Below, in pieces: positions 44,604 to 52,770 of a DNA stretch of 52,857 nucleotides. The position numbers were made by a program, and so were the translations under genes. The notes below the pieces were generated by a model, which saw nothing but the letters and a program-made list of their open reading frames with translations, did no database searches and was not told the DNA's origin. The DNA is taken from the NCBI GenBank assembly GCA_944320965.1, contig CALUJO010000013.1, positions 1-52,857 on the forward strand, read 5' to 3'. Positions within the stretch are counted from its first letter, which is position 1, and each line of letters starts with the position of its first letter. The stretch is from an uncultured Bacteroidaceae bacterium (GTDB lineage: Bacteria > Bacteroidota > Bacteroidia > Bacteroidales > Bacteroidaceae).

Positions 44604-44611
44604 TACATTTG
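44604..44611 (+). promoter_or_regulatory. -7 element of the lipoprotein-miaA operon
   Basis: TACATTTG fully matches TAnnTTTG, 18 bases before the ATG at 44630. Its -33 region falls within the preceding terminator stem, so terminator and promoter overlap. Confidence 0.5.
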
Positions 44612-44629
44612 CATATAAAAGTGAATGAT

Positions 44630-45208
44630 ATGACAAGAAAAATATTTGGATTGGTTTCTTTATGCGCTGTATTGGCAACTACAGCTTTATTTATGTATTC
44701 ATGTAATGAAGAAGAACCATACTATGACCGTATGGTCAATATAAAGGAAGAGATTTTCCGTCAGAATGTAAAGGCCAAAACTGTAGGAGGCAATAAGGCG
44801 ACGGTTATAAATACAAGGGAAGAACTTGTAGAATCTGTTGGTGAGAAACTGGCAACTGACGACCCTTCTTTCTTTGGTATTAACTTTGATAACAGTACAT
44901 TGATTCTTGACTCAGATACTATAATATACAAGGTACCTACCAATTTGCCTGATGTAAGGACCACTTATCTGGCAAGAGGGTTGAGCGGCGCATATTCATT
45001 CTCCTATTATCTGGAAACGCAGAAAGCAGATACAGGCAATGAAGAACAGGATAAGATAACAAATGCCAAGAGAGATTTCATAATCGGTATAGTTGTCGAT
45101 AAGCTTCCTGACGGTTCGGAAGTATATCTTGACAAGAATCTTAACTATATAGATTCCACTATCCACGGTTATCCTACAAAAATTGGAAAGATTAAAAGAG
45201 TACACTGA
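44630..45208 (+). CDS. Lipoprotein of unknown function
   Basis: A 192-residue lipoprotein with a signal ending MYSC (Cys25). The mature start CNEEEPYYD is acidic, like the Bacteroidetes surface-export signal. The rest is a small beta-rich domain without catalytic motifs I recognise (GINFDNSTLILDSDTIIYK). The ATG at 44630 is chosen over 44495 because it directly precedes the signal. The stop TGA shares one base with the ATG of miaA, so translation is probably coupled. Confidence 0.8.
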   Translation: MTRKIFGLVSLCAVLATTALFMYSCNEEEPYYDRMVNIKEEIFRQNVKAKTVGGNKATVINTREELVESVGEKLATDDPSFFGINFDNSTLILDSDTIIYKVPTNLPDVRTTYLARGLSGAYSFSYYLETQKADTGNEEQDKITNAKRDFIIGIVVDKLPDGSEVYLDKNLNYIDSTIHGYPTKIGKIKRVH

Positions 45209-46125
45209 TGTATATTGACAAACTCATAACTATACTTGGTCCAACGGCTTCCGGCAAGACAAGCCTTGCTGCGGCACTTGCATATAGAATTGGCGCTGAA
45301 ATAATAAGCGGTGATTCAAGACAGGTCTATGAATGTATGGACTTGGGTACAGGCAAGGACCTTGAAGATTATGAGATTAACGGACATCATATACCTTATC
45401 ATCTGATTAACATAAGGAAGCCTGGTTACAAATATAATCTTTTTGAGTATCAGGAAGACTTCAGAAAGGCATATTCCCAATTGCAGGAAAGGAAGGTAAA
45501 TACGATCCTTTGCGGAGGAACAGGGCTATACATTGAATCGGTTCTGAAAGGATACAAGCTGCTTCCCGTACCCGAAAACCGAGAATTAAGGGAACGTCTT
45601 GAGGGAAAAAGCCTTGAAGAACTGACAGATATACTTTCTTCATACAAATCATTGCACAATACAACAGACGTTGATACCGCTAAAAGAGCAATCAGGGCTA
45701 TAGAAATTGAAGAATACTACAGGGACAACAATATAACCGAACGTTATATGCCGGAAACCGATTCTGTCATTTTCGGTGTTGACATAGACCGTGACCTGAG
45801 AAGAAACAAGATTACAGCCCGATTGAAAGACCGTTTTGACCGTGGAATGGTAAAGGAGGTGGAGGATATCATAAACTCCGGAGTGGCGCCTGAAGACCTT
45901 ATCTATTATGGTCTGGAATATAAGTATATAACACAGTATATACTTGGTGAATATACATTTGACCAGATGTTCAAAGCCCTTGAAACTGCAATACACCAGT
46001 TTGCAAAGAGGCAGATGACATGGTTTCGGGGTATGGAAAGGAGAGGCTTCCATATCAACTGGATTGATTATGACCAACCTATGGATGACAAGGTTGATAT
46101 TATAATAAACAACATTGAATCTTAA
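45208..46125 (+). CDS. miaA: tRNA dimethylallyltransferase MiaA
   Basis: A 305-residue enzyme that adds dimethylallyl to A37 of tRNAs reading U-starting codons. The P-loop is GPTASGKTS (residues 11-19), followed by SGDSRQVYECMDLGTGK and the substrate segment LCGGTGLYIESVLKG. The C-terminal part ends with FAKRQMTWFRG, typical of MiaA. Starts one base inside the lipoprotein stop and is followed by the lipid kinase gene after 18 bases. Confidence 0.96.
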   Translation: MYIDKLITILGPTASGKTSLAAALAYRIGAEIISGDSRQVYECMDLGTGKDLEDYEINGHHIPYHLINIRKPGYKYNLFEYQEDFRKAYSQLQERKVNTILCGGTGLYIESVLKGYKLLPVPENRELRERLEGKSLEELTDILSSYKSLHNTTDVDTAKRAIRAIEIEEYYRDNNITERYMPETDSVIFGVDIDRDLRRNKITARLKDRFDRGMVKEVEDIINSGVAPEDLIYYGLEYKYITQYILGEYTFDQMFKALETAIHQFAKRQMTWFRGMERRGFHINWIDYDQPMDDKVDIIINNIES

Positions 46126-46143
46126 ATCTAAAAACGAAGAGGA

Positions 46144-47076
46144 ATGCAAGTAGAACCTAACAAATGGGGAATTGTCTATAACCCGCGTGCCGGAATACAG
46201 AGACTGTCCCGCCGCAGATGGAAAGAGATAAGGGAATACATTGTGAGCAGACGTATTCCTTTTGAATACAATATTCCTCAGGATTACATGACAAGTGAGG
46301 AGATTGCGCGAAGCTATGCCGAAAGAGGTTTCAAGACTATTGTTGTTATCGGCGGTGATTCTGTGTTGAACGATGTCGTGAACGGAATAATGAATTCCAG
46401 TGTCGTTGACAAGTCTTCGGTTGCAATTGGCATTATACCAAACGGATTCGGCAATGACTTTGCCAACTATTGGGGACTTACTTCTGACTATAAGGATGCA
46501 ATTGATACAATAATAGAAGGACGCAAAAGAATGATTGATGTGGGATATGCCTCACATTATGTTGCCGGAGTGCACCGTAAAAGATTTTTTGTCAATGCAA
46601 TGAACCTTGGCCTTGGTGCTCAGATAACAAAAATCATTGATGCGGCAAAACGTTTCTTTGTGGTGAAATGGCTTTCATATGTTGCAGCTTTCTTTGCAAT
46701 ACTTTTCGTAAAGAAGACTCACAAGGCACATCTTATTATCAACGGCGAGCATATAAGGGGCAGGGTAATGACTGTCTGTATTGGAAGTGCCCATGGTTAT
46801 GGCCAGACTCCGAGTGCGGTTCCCTATAACGGTTGGCTTGATGTTTCTGTGATTTACCGTCCAAAGAGCATGCAACTTTTAAAGGGACTTTGGATGATGG
46901 TGCACGGAAGACTTCAAAACCATAAAAATGTTCATATTTACAGAACACGAAACATAAAGGTTTTGAGAGTAAAGAATGCGATAACAGATGTTGACGGACG
47001 ATTGTTCAAACACAGCTTCCCGCTTGAAGTCGGTGTCATGCACGAAGTCCTTACAATGATAATACCAAACAGATAA
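46144..47076 (+). CDS. Diacylglycerol kinase-family protein with altered motifs
   Basis: A 310-residue protein of the DAGK catalytic-domain/lipid kinase family (YegS-like). Early segments are VYNPRAG and the nucleotide-binding loop, here GGDSVLN (70-76) where GGDGTLN is usual, and GFGNDFA (101-107) where GTGNDFA is usual. Loss of the Gly and Thr of GGDGT may weaken ATP binding, so activity should be doubted. The C-terminal beta-domain (about 130-305) looks complete. It lies between miaA and kdsA, possibly serving lipid or lipopolysaccharide metabolism. Confidence 0.88.
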   Translation: MQVEPNKWGIVYNPRAGIQRLSRRRWKEIREYIVSRRIPFEYNIPQDYMTSEEIARSYAERGFKTIVVIGGDSVLNDVVNGIMNSSVVDKSSVAIGIIPNGFGNDFANYWGLTSDYKDAIDTIIEGRKRMIDVGYASHYVAGVHRKRFFVNAMNLGLGAQITKIIDAAKRFFVVKWLSYVAAFFAILFVKKTHKAHLIINGEHIRGRVMTVCIGSAHGYGQTPSAVPYNGWLDVSVIYRPKSMQLLKGLWMMVHGRLQNHKNVHIYRTRNIKVLRVKNAITDVDGRLFKHSFPLEVGVMHEVLTMIIPNR

Positions 47077-47090
47077 ATACTATTGATTAT

Positions 47091-47897
47091 ATGGATTTGA
47101 ATTATTTGAAAAATTCAGCTTCCCGAAATTTCTTTCTGCTGGCAGGTCCTTGTGTAATAGAAGGGGAGGATATGGCTTTGAGAATAGCCGAAAGAGTTTG
47201 CGGGATTACGAGAAAACTTGATATACCATATGTGTTTAAAGGTTCGTACCGTAAGGCAAACCGTTCAAAGCTTGATTCTTTTACCGGTATAGGTGATGAG
47301 AAGGCTTTGAAGATACTTGCCAAAGTAAGGGAAACTTTCGGAGTTCCTGTCGTAACAGATATACATACTGCTGAAGAAGCAGCAATGGCGGCAGAATATG
47401 TTGACGTACTTCAGATTCCTGCATTCCTTTGTCGTCAGACAGATTTGCTTGTTGCTGCGGCAAAAACTGGAAAAGTTGTAAATATCAAGAAAGGACAGTT
47501 CCTTTCACCGCAGTCAATGCATTTTGCTGTTGACAAGGTTGTAGAAAGCGGAAACAGCAATGTTATGATAACAGAACGCGGAACAACTTTCGGATATACC
47601 GACCTTGTTGTGGATTATCGCGGAATACCTGAAATGAAAAAGACAGGATATCCTGTTGTTCTTGATATTACTCATTCGCTTCAGCAGCCGAATCAGGCTT
47701 CGGGCGTTACCGGAGGTTTGCCGGAACTGATTGAAACAGTTGCGAAAGCAGGGATTGCAGTCGGTGCCGACGGGCTTTTCATCGAAACACATGAAAATCC
47801 TTCTGTTGCAAAAAGTGATGGAGCCAATATGCTTCAGCTTGATTTGCTTGAGCAACTTCTTGAAAAGCTTGTGAGAATACGTCAGGCAATTTTATAA
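47091..47897 (+). CDS. kdsA: 3-deoxy-8-phosphooctulonate synthase
   Basis: A 268-residue enzyme joining phosphoenolpyruvate and arabinose 5-phosphate to form Kdo 8-phosphate, needed for the lipopolysaccharide core. The TIM-barrel marks are AGPCVIEGEDMALRIA, KGSYRKANRSKLDSFTGIG, VTDIHT and the conserved VNIKKGQFLSPQSM. Later LDITHSLQQPNQASGVTGG and ADGLFIETHENP fit. Last gene before a terminator. Confidence 0.97.
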   Translation: MDLNYLKNSASRNFFLLAGPCVIEGEDMALRIAERVCGITRKLDIPYVFKGSYRKANRSKLDSFTGIGDEKALKILAKVRETFGVPVVTDIHTAEEAAMAAEYVDVLQIPAFLCRQTDLLVAAAKTGKVVNIKKGQFLSPQSMHFAVDKVVESGNSNVMITERGTTFGYTDLVVDYRGIPEMKKTGYPVVLDITHSLQQPNQASGVTGGLPELIETVAKAGIAVGADGLFIETHENPSVAKSDGANMLQLDLLEQLLEKLVRIRQAIL

Positions 47898-47928
47898 AAA
47901 AACAGGAATAGAATTACAGATAAAGTAA

Positions 47929-47962
47929 AAAGCGCCATACCGCCGTATGACGCTTTTTTGTT
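47929..47962. terminator. Terminator between kdsA and the exonuclease gene
   Basis: Arms at 47929-47941 and 47946-47958 (AAAGCG then CATAC, with one C-A mismatch) form the stem, with a 4-base loop and T-run after it. The A-rich left side also suits the convergent minus-strand gene. Confidence 0.8.
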
Positions 47963-47969
47963 TGTGTTT

Positions 47970-48521
47970 TCAAAGCTTGCCTTTGCAAAAATCTATGTTT
48001 TCCAGACAGAATCTTTGAGCATCTCTCAATTCGCGCAGAAATAGTCTGGCACACATCTCAGCATCATCGCCTGCCCGGTGATGGTTTTCGCATGGAATGT
48101 CAAATACATTGCACAGATAGTCAAGTGTGTTGCATTCAAAGTCGTACAAATGTCTTGATGCTCTTAAAGAACAGTAATATGTAATTTCAGGTTTCTCTAT
48201 ACCGTAAAGTTCAAGTGAACTGCGTATGCAGCTCATGTCAAACGAGGCATTGTGTGCAACAAGTATCGGGCAATCTTCAAGGTATTCTGTTATCTTTTCC
48301 CATATTTCTGGAAAGTCCGGGGCAGAATGCGTATCTTTCGGAGTTATTCCGTGAACCTTGATATTCCAATAATTATAGAGATTGTTTTCCGGTCTTACCA
48401 GCCATGACCTGGTTTCCTTTATTTTCCCGTCTTTAACCACACAGATACCTGCTTCGCATATTGAAGCGCGTTTGGCGGTTGCCGTTTCAAAGTCTATTGC
48501 AATAAAGTTTACGCCTTGCAT
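47970..48521 (-). CDS. DEDDh-family 3'-5' exonuclease
   Basis: A 183-residue exonuclease of the DNA polymerase III epsilon type. The catalytic acids are in FIAIDFETA (D10, E12), the middle Asp in VAHNASFDMSCI and the His and last Asp in HHRAGDDAEMCARL. Members proofread or degrade single-stranded DNA or RNA ends. It lies 14 bases after the WYL regulator gene and is last in that operon. Confidence 0.94.
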   Translation of the reverse strand: MQGVNFIAIDFETATAKRASICEAGICVVKDGKIKETRSWLVRPENNLYNYWNIKVHGITPKDTHSAPDFPEIWEKITEYLEDCPILVAHNASFDMSCIRSSLELYGIEKPEITYYCSLRASRHLYDFECNTLDYLCNVFDIPCENHHRAGDDAEMCARLFLRELRDAQRFCLENIDFCKGKL

Positions 48522-48535
48522 TATGATTAAATTCT

Positions 48536-49483
48536 TTATTTGTTGTAATAGTTCATCATTGCCTTTACAGTGTCAAGCATTCTGTTGCGCACTGATTCCG
48601 GTTCAACAACCTCAATCTGATTACCCTGTGTCAGCAGCAGCTGGTAGAAATCAAATGTCGGTTTTACGTGATATTCAAACAGAGTGTATTCATCATTGCT
48701 CTCAAGTTCTTTCTGCGATTCGTGCAGAGGCAATGTCCTGAGGTAGTTTGCAAAATTATAATATGCCTTGATAACTACTCTTACAATATCCTCCTTGGAT
48801 GTTATTATTCCACAGCACCCCTTGAAGAATTCATTTATATCAAAAGCTGTATCCAATTCAAATGTCTTGTCTGTCTCCGAGATAGCAGAAATCCTGTCAA
48901 GTGCATAAGTACGGAAATCGTCGTAAATGTTGTTTGTACCATTCTTTTTGTTCAGTTCTGCATAGTATGGATTTCTGGCAACAAGATACCATCTTTTGTT
49001 TACTACCTTAAGATTATAAGGTTCAACTTCAAAACTGCTTGAATTTTTTCTGAAGAAACTGTGATGTGTTATATTGAGAACCTTGTTGTTTCTCATTGCT
49101 TTTGTTATGGCTGTTATCCATCTGTTTCCCGAAGGAATGTTTTCATATATTATTCTTCCTTCAAGCTTGCTGTCTGCCTGTATTTGGTTAAGGGTTGCAT
49201 ACGAGTCTATCAGCCAGCTTCTCAGTCTGTCATTCTCCAGTTCTTCAGGATTGTCTATATAATATCTGTATTTGCCTTTGTTCTCACATTCAATATCAAT
49301 ATTAAATATGTCTCTTATGGCGTCACGGTGTTTGTGGAATGTCCTTTTGGGCAGACAGTCATTTTCCCCGTAACTCAGTCCGCTTTCTTTCCACAGTTGG
49401 TTTATTTCATTGTATGTTAGCTTTTTATGCTGTCTGAGTGTATCAACCAGCCATACATATTTTCCATAGATATTCGCAGCCAT
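48536..49483 (-). CDS. WYL-domain transcriptional regulator
   Basis: A 315-residue regulator with an N-terminal winged helix (LTYNEINQLWKES, DCLPKRTFHKHRDAI), a WYL domain (about 125-225, with VEPYNLKVVNKRWYLVARNP), and a C-terminal extension (WCX-like, about 225-315). WYL domains sense nucleic acid or nucleotide ligands, and such regulators often control DNA damage or defence genes. It shares a transcript with the exonuclease. Confidence 0.93.
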   Translation of the reverse strand: MAANIYGKYVWLVDTLRQHKKLTYNEINQLWKESGLSYGENDCLPKRTFHKHRDAIRDIFNIDIECENKGKYRYYIDNPEELENDRLRSWLIDSYATLNQIQADSKLEGRIIYENIPSGNRWITAITKAMRNNKVLNITHHSFFRKNSSSFEVEPYNLKVVNKRWYLVARNPYYAELNKKNGTNNIYDDFRTYALDRISAISETDKTFELDTAFDINEFFKGCCGIITSKEDIVRVVIKAYYNFANYLRTLPLHESQKELESNDEYTLFEYHVKPTFDFYQLLLTQGNQIEVVEPESVRNRMLDTVKAMMNYYNK

Positions 49484-49511
49484 ATTCTTATAAGTTTATT
49501 GTTTTGTTTGA

Positions 49512-49519
49512 CAAAGATA
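49512..49519 (-). promoter_or_regulatory. -7 element of the WYL-exonuclease operon
   Basis: On the minus strand this reads TATCTTTG, a full match to TAnnTTTG, 29 bases before the ATG at 49483. No clear -33 element. Confidence 0.5.
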
Positions 49520-49722
49520 ATTAAAAGGGTATGCAAAAACGTTGCATAGGTTTGGAATTTATTTAATATTTTTCCCTATTACATATATAAAGTATTATCA
49601 ATATACATATAATCCTTATGAGTGTGTTGTAGGGATAAAAAGTGATTTGCCCAGATGTTTTATGTTATATCAATAAAGCTCATTAATGTTATCCATGCTT
49701 TCCTTTTTAGGCATATTTTTAT

Positions 49723-49730
49723 TAATTTTG
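49723..49730 (+). promoter_or_regulatory. -7 element of the MBL-fold gene
   Basis: TAATTTTG fully matches TAnnTTTG and is followed by CG; it lies 27 bases before the ATG at 49757. No clear -33 element. Confidence 0.5.
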
Positions 49731-49756
49731 CGTTTCCGTAAAAATTGATTGAGAAG

Positions 49757-50563
49757 ATGAAAGTTTCGTTTATGAGTATTGCAAGCGGTAGCAGCGGAAA
49801 CAGCTATTATCTTGCAACAGATACAACCTCTATCCTCATTGATGCCGGAGTGGGGATAAGAACTTTGAAAAAGGCACTGAAAGAACAGAATATAAATGTT
49901 GAAGACCTGTCGGCTATATTTATAACGCATGACCATGCCGACCATATCAAGGCGGCTGGGTACCTTGGCGAAAAAAGTTTTATTCCTGTTTATGCAACAG
50001 CAGATACACATCGTGGTATAAATGCGAGTTATTGCACAAAGATCAAGATTGGAGCTTCGGCAAGGATAGTGGTAAAAGGAGAACCTGTAGAGATTGGAGA
50101 TATAAGAATTACTCCTTTTGAGGTTCCGCATGATGCTACTGACAATGTAGGGTACTTTGTAGAAGTTGGCAAGATCTGTTTTACTTTCATGACCGACCTT
50201 GGTATGATAACAGAAGAGGCCGCTTCGTATGCTTGCCGTGCCAATTATCTTGTGATAGAAGCCAATTATGATTTGTCGATGCTTGAAATGGGACCTTATC
50301 CGCAATTGCTGAAGGAAAGAATAAAGAGCGGTACCGGACATCTCTGTAATCGTGAGACAGCGGCTTTTCTTGCAGATAATTACACAGACAAACTTAAACA
50401 CGTTTGGCTTTGTCATCTCAGCAAGGACAACAATCATCCTGAACTTGCTTATAAAACAGTTGAGCTAGCTTTGCAGGCAAAGAACATTATTGTCGGCAGA
50501 GACTTGGAACTGACAGTTCTCAAGCGCTATCTTCCTTCAGAACTTTATGTGTTTGATGCATGA
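49757..50563 (+). CDS. Metallo-beta-lactamase fold hydrolase (YycJ/WalJ-like)
   Basis: A 268-residue soluble hydrolase. The start MKVSFMSIASGSSGNSYYL is typical of the YycJ/WalJ family. Zinc-binding residues are in FITHDHADHI (H58, H60, D62, H63), with further ligands in EVPHDATDNVGY, TDLG and HLSKDNNHPELA. The family includes exonucleases and cell-wall-linked proteins in other phyla. The ATG at 49757 is preferred over the upstream TTG at 49745 because it gives the family N-terminus. Single-gene unit. Confidence 0.93.
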   Translation: MKVSFMSIASGSSGNSYYLATDTTSILIDAGVGIRTLKKALKEQNINVEDLSAIFITHDHADHIKAAGYLGEKSFIPVYATADTHRGINASYCTKIKIGASARIVVKGEPVEIGDIRITPFEVPHDATDNVGYFVEVGKICFTFMTDLGMITEEAASYACRANYLVIEANYDLSMLEMGPYPQLLKERIKSGTGHLCNRETAAFLADNYTDKLKHVWLCHLSKDNNHPELAYKTVELALQAKNIIVGRDLELTVLKRYLPSELYVFDA

Positions 50564-50640
50564 TTAGGGTAGTGAAAGCTTGATTTAAAATCAATATTGT
50601 AAAAGAGAGATTATATTTATTAAATATCTTCCAAAACAAG

Positions 50641-50689
50641 ATGACATATGAAGATGATAGATTAAAGTCACTTCATATGTCATTTTTTG
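50641..50689. terminator. Bidirectional terminator between MBL and deiminase genes
   Basis: ATGACATATGAAG at 50641-50653 pairs perfectly with 50671-50683 (13 bp, 17-base loop), followed by a T-run to 50689. Confidence 0.9.
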
Positions 50690-50703
50690 TAATTTTCAAT
50701 GCT

Positions 50704-51711
50704 TTAATCACAAAGGCACTTCATATAATACTCGCCAACACCAGGATATTTGTCTGAAAATTTAACCAAATCATATTTGCACATAAAACAAATCTCCTCA
50801 TTTGTAAACTCTCCGGAAGATGCCATATCCAAATCTTTTTCAGATTCAAATCTGTTGAACAATTCAAGAAAACGTGAATGCTCGTCATTTATCTTCCGGC
50901 ACCATGTAACACAATTCAAGCCACCGCCTTTAGAAACCAATTTCTCTATATCAAGTTGTTCTATAGTATAATCAGGATAATACTGTAATAATTGTTCAAG
51001 AGCCTGTATATCTTCCTTGATATTTAATTTGGGGACAACTAAAAGATGCCCAACAGTAAGGAAGTTTATGTAAGCCCAATTTCTGTAATCTTTATGCTCG
51101 ACGTCATAATGCAATGACTCTACTTTAAAATGCTCAGACAGAATCTTTCTGCATTTATCATAGTATGTAATGTCATAATCATTATAATTTGTCATCAAAA
51201 CAGCATTTTCAGATATTGGCTTCACAATGCCATCGGCATGACCAAAATGTTCCTTTTTGTCCCATGGTATAAAGACTATTTCACATCCGGTCAATTTCTT
51301 GAGTTTATTTTTCAATATGCCTTTTTTAATATCAGGGTTTTCTGCAAACACTTTTTCTGTCATTATTATTTTATCTCCAACTTTTACCACATTACCTCCG
51401 TCAATTACAATATCGGAAAATACGGTCTTTAGTTTCATTAGTTTGCAGACATCTGTATTATCAGTAATGTATTTGTTGTAAGATTTATGTTTTGACAGAT
51501 AATCAGGATAGAATTTGTAACAAAAGAAACTTTCATCACTTGTCTGCAACGGCATATAATCCCTACACCAAACATCTTTGGTTTCTGGAATAATATCATA
51601 TACGATATCATGACTTTTAAGTATGTCAACAAGCCCTGAATATATTTCAGGATAATCAGTCTTCAGCCATGCTGAAAAATACACGCAATTACAATTATAG
51701 TCTGGAATCAT
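50704..51711 (-). CDS. Agmatine deiminase-family protein
   Basis: A 335-residue protein of the Porphyromonas-type peptidylarginine/agmatine deiminase family, which hydrolyses guanidino groups of agmatine or arginine. Active-site segments are VWCRDYMP (residues 47-54), DGGN (104-107), GHADG (157-161) and GGGLNCVTW with the nucleophile C267. The N-terminus is shorter than typical agmatine deiminase, lacking the usual PHxxxWMxWP segment, so the substrate may differ. More AT-rich than the core of the window; it lies 93 bases downstream of another minus-strand gene and may share its transcript. Confidence 0.9.
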   Translation of the reverse strand: MIPDYNCNCVYFSAWLKTDYPEIYSGLVDILKSHDIVYDIIPETKDVWCRDYMPLQTSDESFFCYKFYPDYLSKHKSYNKYITDNTDVCKLMKLKTVFSDIVIDGGNVVKVGDKIIMTEKVFAENPDIKKGILKNKLKKLTGCEIVFIPWDKKEHFGHADGIVKPISENAVLMTNYNDYDITYYDKCRKILSEHFKVESLHYDVEHKDYRNWAYINFLTVGHLLVVPKLNIKEDIQALEQLLQYYPDYTIEQLDIEKLVSKGGGLNCVTWCRKINDEHSRFLELFNRFESEKDLDMASSGEFTNEEICFMCKYDLVKFSDKYPGVGEYYMKCLCD

Positions 51712-51804
51712 TTTAATTTCTTTAATGGTAAAAACTCGTTTTTGATTCTAAACTGCCACTTTCTCATATCAGGACAATACTTATCAGAGTCCTTTTTACG
51801 TTTA

Positions 51805-52503
51805 TCACATTTTTTGCACTCTTTCCATATTGCTTTTTTCCTCTTTACCATCCTTTTTTTTGAACAAGGCAACATTAACTCTTTCGCTGGTTTCTATTTT
51901 ATCATTGTCTATCATTATTCCGTCAATCCATTTAACGGAAAAGCCTCCGTCAAAAATGGAAAATGAGGAATATAGCGCATCATATAAGGCTATAGGACCT
52001 GATATTACATCATAATTACGATATTCGTTTTTCCTTTTATAATTATCAAAGTGTTCATATTTCTCGTTATTCTTTCTGCTGTCTCTAATCTGAAATTCAC
52101 GCACAAGGGCAGAAAGCCTTAGCTGTTTCAGTTTTTCTCCACGGTCTTTTTCAAAAGTAATGTCTATACCTGACTGATGATTATGCAACACTCCTAATGG
52201 AAATACAGATTTCTCACAGCTTTTTGTATTTCTGTGATAAACAATATAATCCTTAACTCCGTCGTTCTGTTCCTCATGACAATAAATTTCTATGCAGGTA
52301 GGGTAGACTTCTACAAATGAATTACTGTTATTTTTCTGTACTAGGAAATGTCCGCTCAGAATAGATCTGGCAATTTCTTCAAACACATTAGAAGAATCAT
52401 TTGCCTCACATAAATTTTCCTCAACAAGTTCATTTTTCAGACTATTTCGTAAGGAATCATTTATCTCAAAATTTTCTGCTAAAGATTTTAAAGGATTAAT
52501 CAT
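51805..52503 (-). CDS. Hypothetical protein of unknown fold
   Basis: A 232-residue protein with no signal peptide or membrane helix. The middle (about 45-135: FEEIARSILSGHFLVQ, then VFPLGVLHNHQSGIDITFEKDR) is reminiscent of the 3-methyladenine DNA glycosylase fold, which starts with ARxLLGxxLV, but key catalytic residues cannot be matched, so I leave it unnamed. The C-terminal 40 residues are charged. AT-rich, with its own promoter, and upstream of the deiminase gene. Possibly acquired with it. Confidence 0.65.
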   Translation of the reverse strand: MINPLKSLAENFEINDSLRNSLKNELVEENLCEANDSSNVFEEIARSILSGHFLVQKNNSNSFVEVYPTCIEIYCHEEQNDGVKDYIVYHRNTKSCEKSVFPLGVLHNHQSGIDITFEKDRGEKLKQLRLSALVREFQIRDSRKNNEKYEHFDNYKRKNEYRNYDVISGPIALYDALYSSFSIFDGGFSVKWIDGIMIDNDKIETSERVNVALFKKKDGKEEKSNMERVQKM

Positions 52504-52548
52504 AATATTTTTATATTTAATATATTAATAATCAGGTATTTATGAATA

Positions 52549-52578
52549 CAAACATAGTGCATTATTTTCACATACAAA
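52549..52578 (-). promoter_or_regulatory. Promoter of the hypothetical-deiminase genes
   Basis: On the minus strand TTTG (52578 to 52575) and TATGTTTG (52556 to 52549) are 18 bases apart, close to the Bacteroidetes consensus. It lies 45 bases before the ATG at 52503. Confidence 0.6.
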
Positions 52579-52665
52579 AGCTTTTGCCGGAAATCTTCAT
52601 AATATAGTTTTCTACATATGATTTAATTTTTATATATTGCAAAATATATTACAATAAAAAATACT

Positions 52666-52770
52666 ATGATAGAATTCAACAAAAATATTATTGGCACTAT
52701 TGGAGAAAATCTTGCTGTTTGCAAACTAACAGAAAATCTCTGGAATATCCGCCGAATTGCAGTAGATTAA
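52666..52770 (+). pseudogene. Truncated ORF resembling a nuclease N-terminus
   Basis: A 34-codon ORF (MIEFNKNIIGTIGENLAVCK, then LTENLWNIRRIAVD and a stop). The pattern IGExxAxxxLxxxxWxxxR is like the first helix and strand of small PD-(D/E)xK endonuclease-like proteins, but the rest is missing after the stop. It may be a decayed fragment of such a gene or chance. Confidence 0.35.

Noticed and set aside
49484..49756. Possible small RNA between the WYL and MBL-fold genes
   Set aside because: Only short weak pairing (CCCTA with TAGGG) is present, with no terminator-like end.
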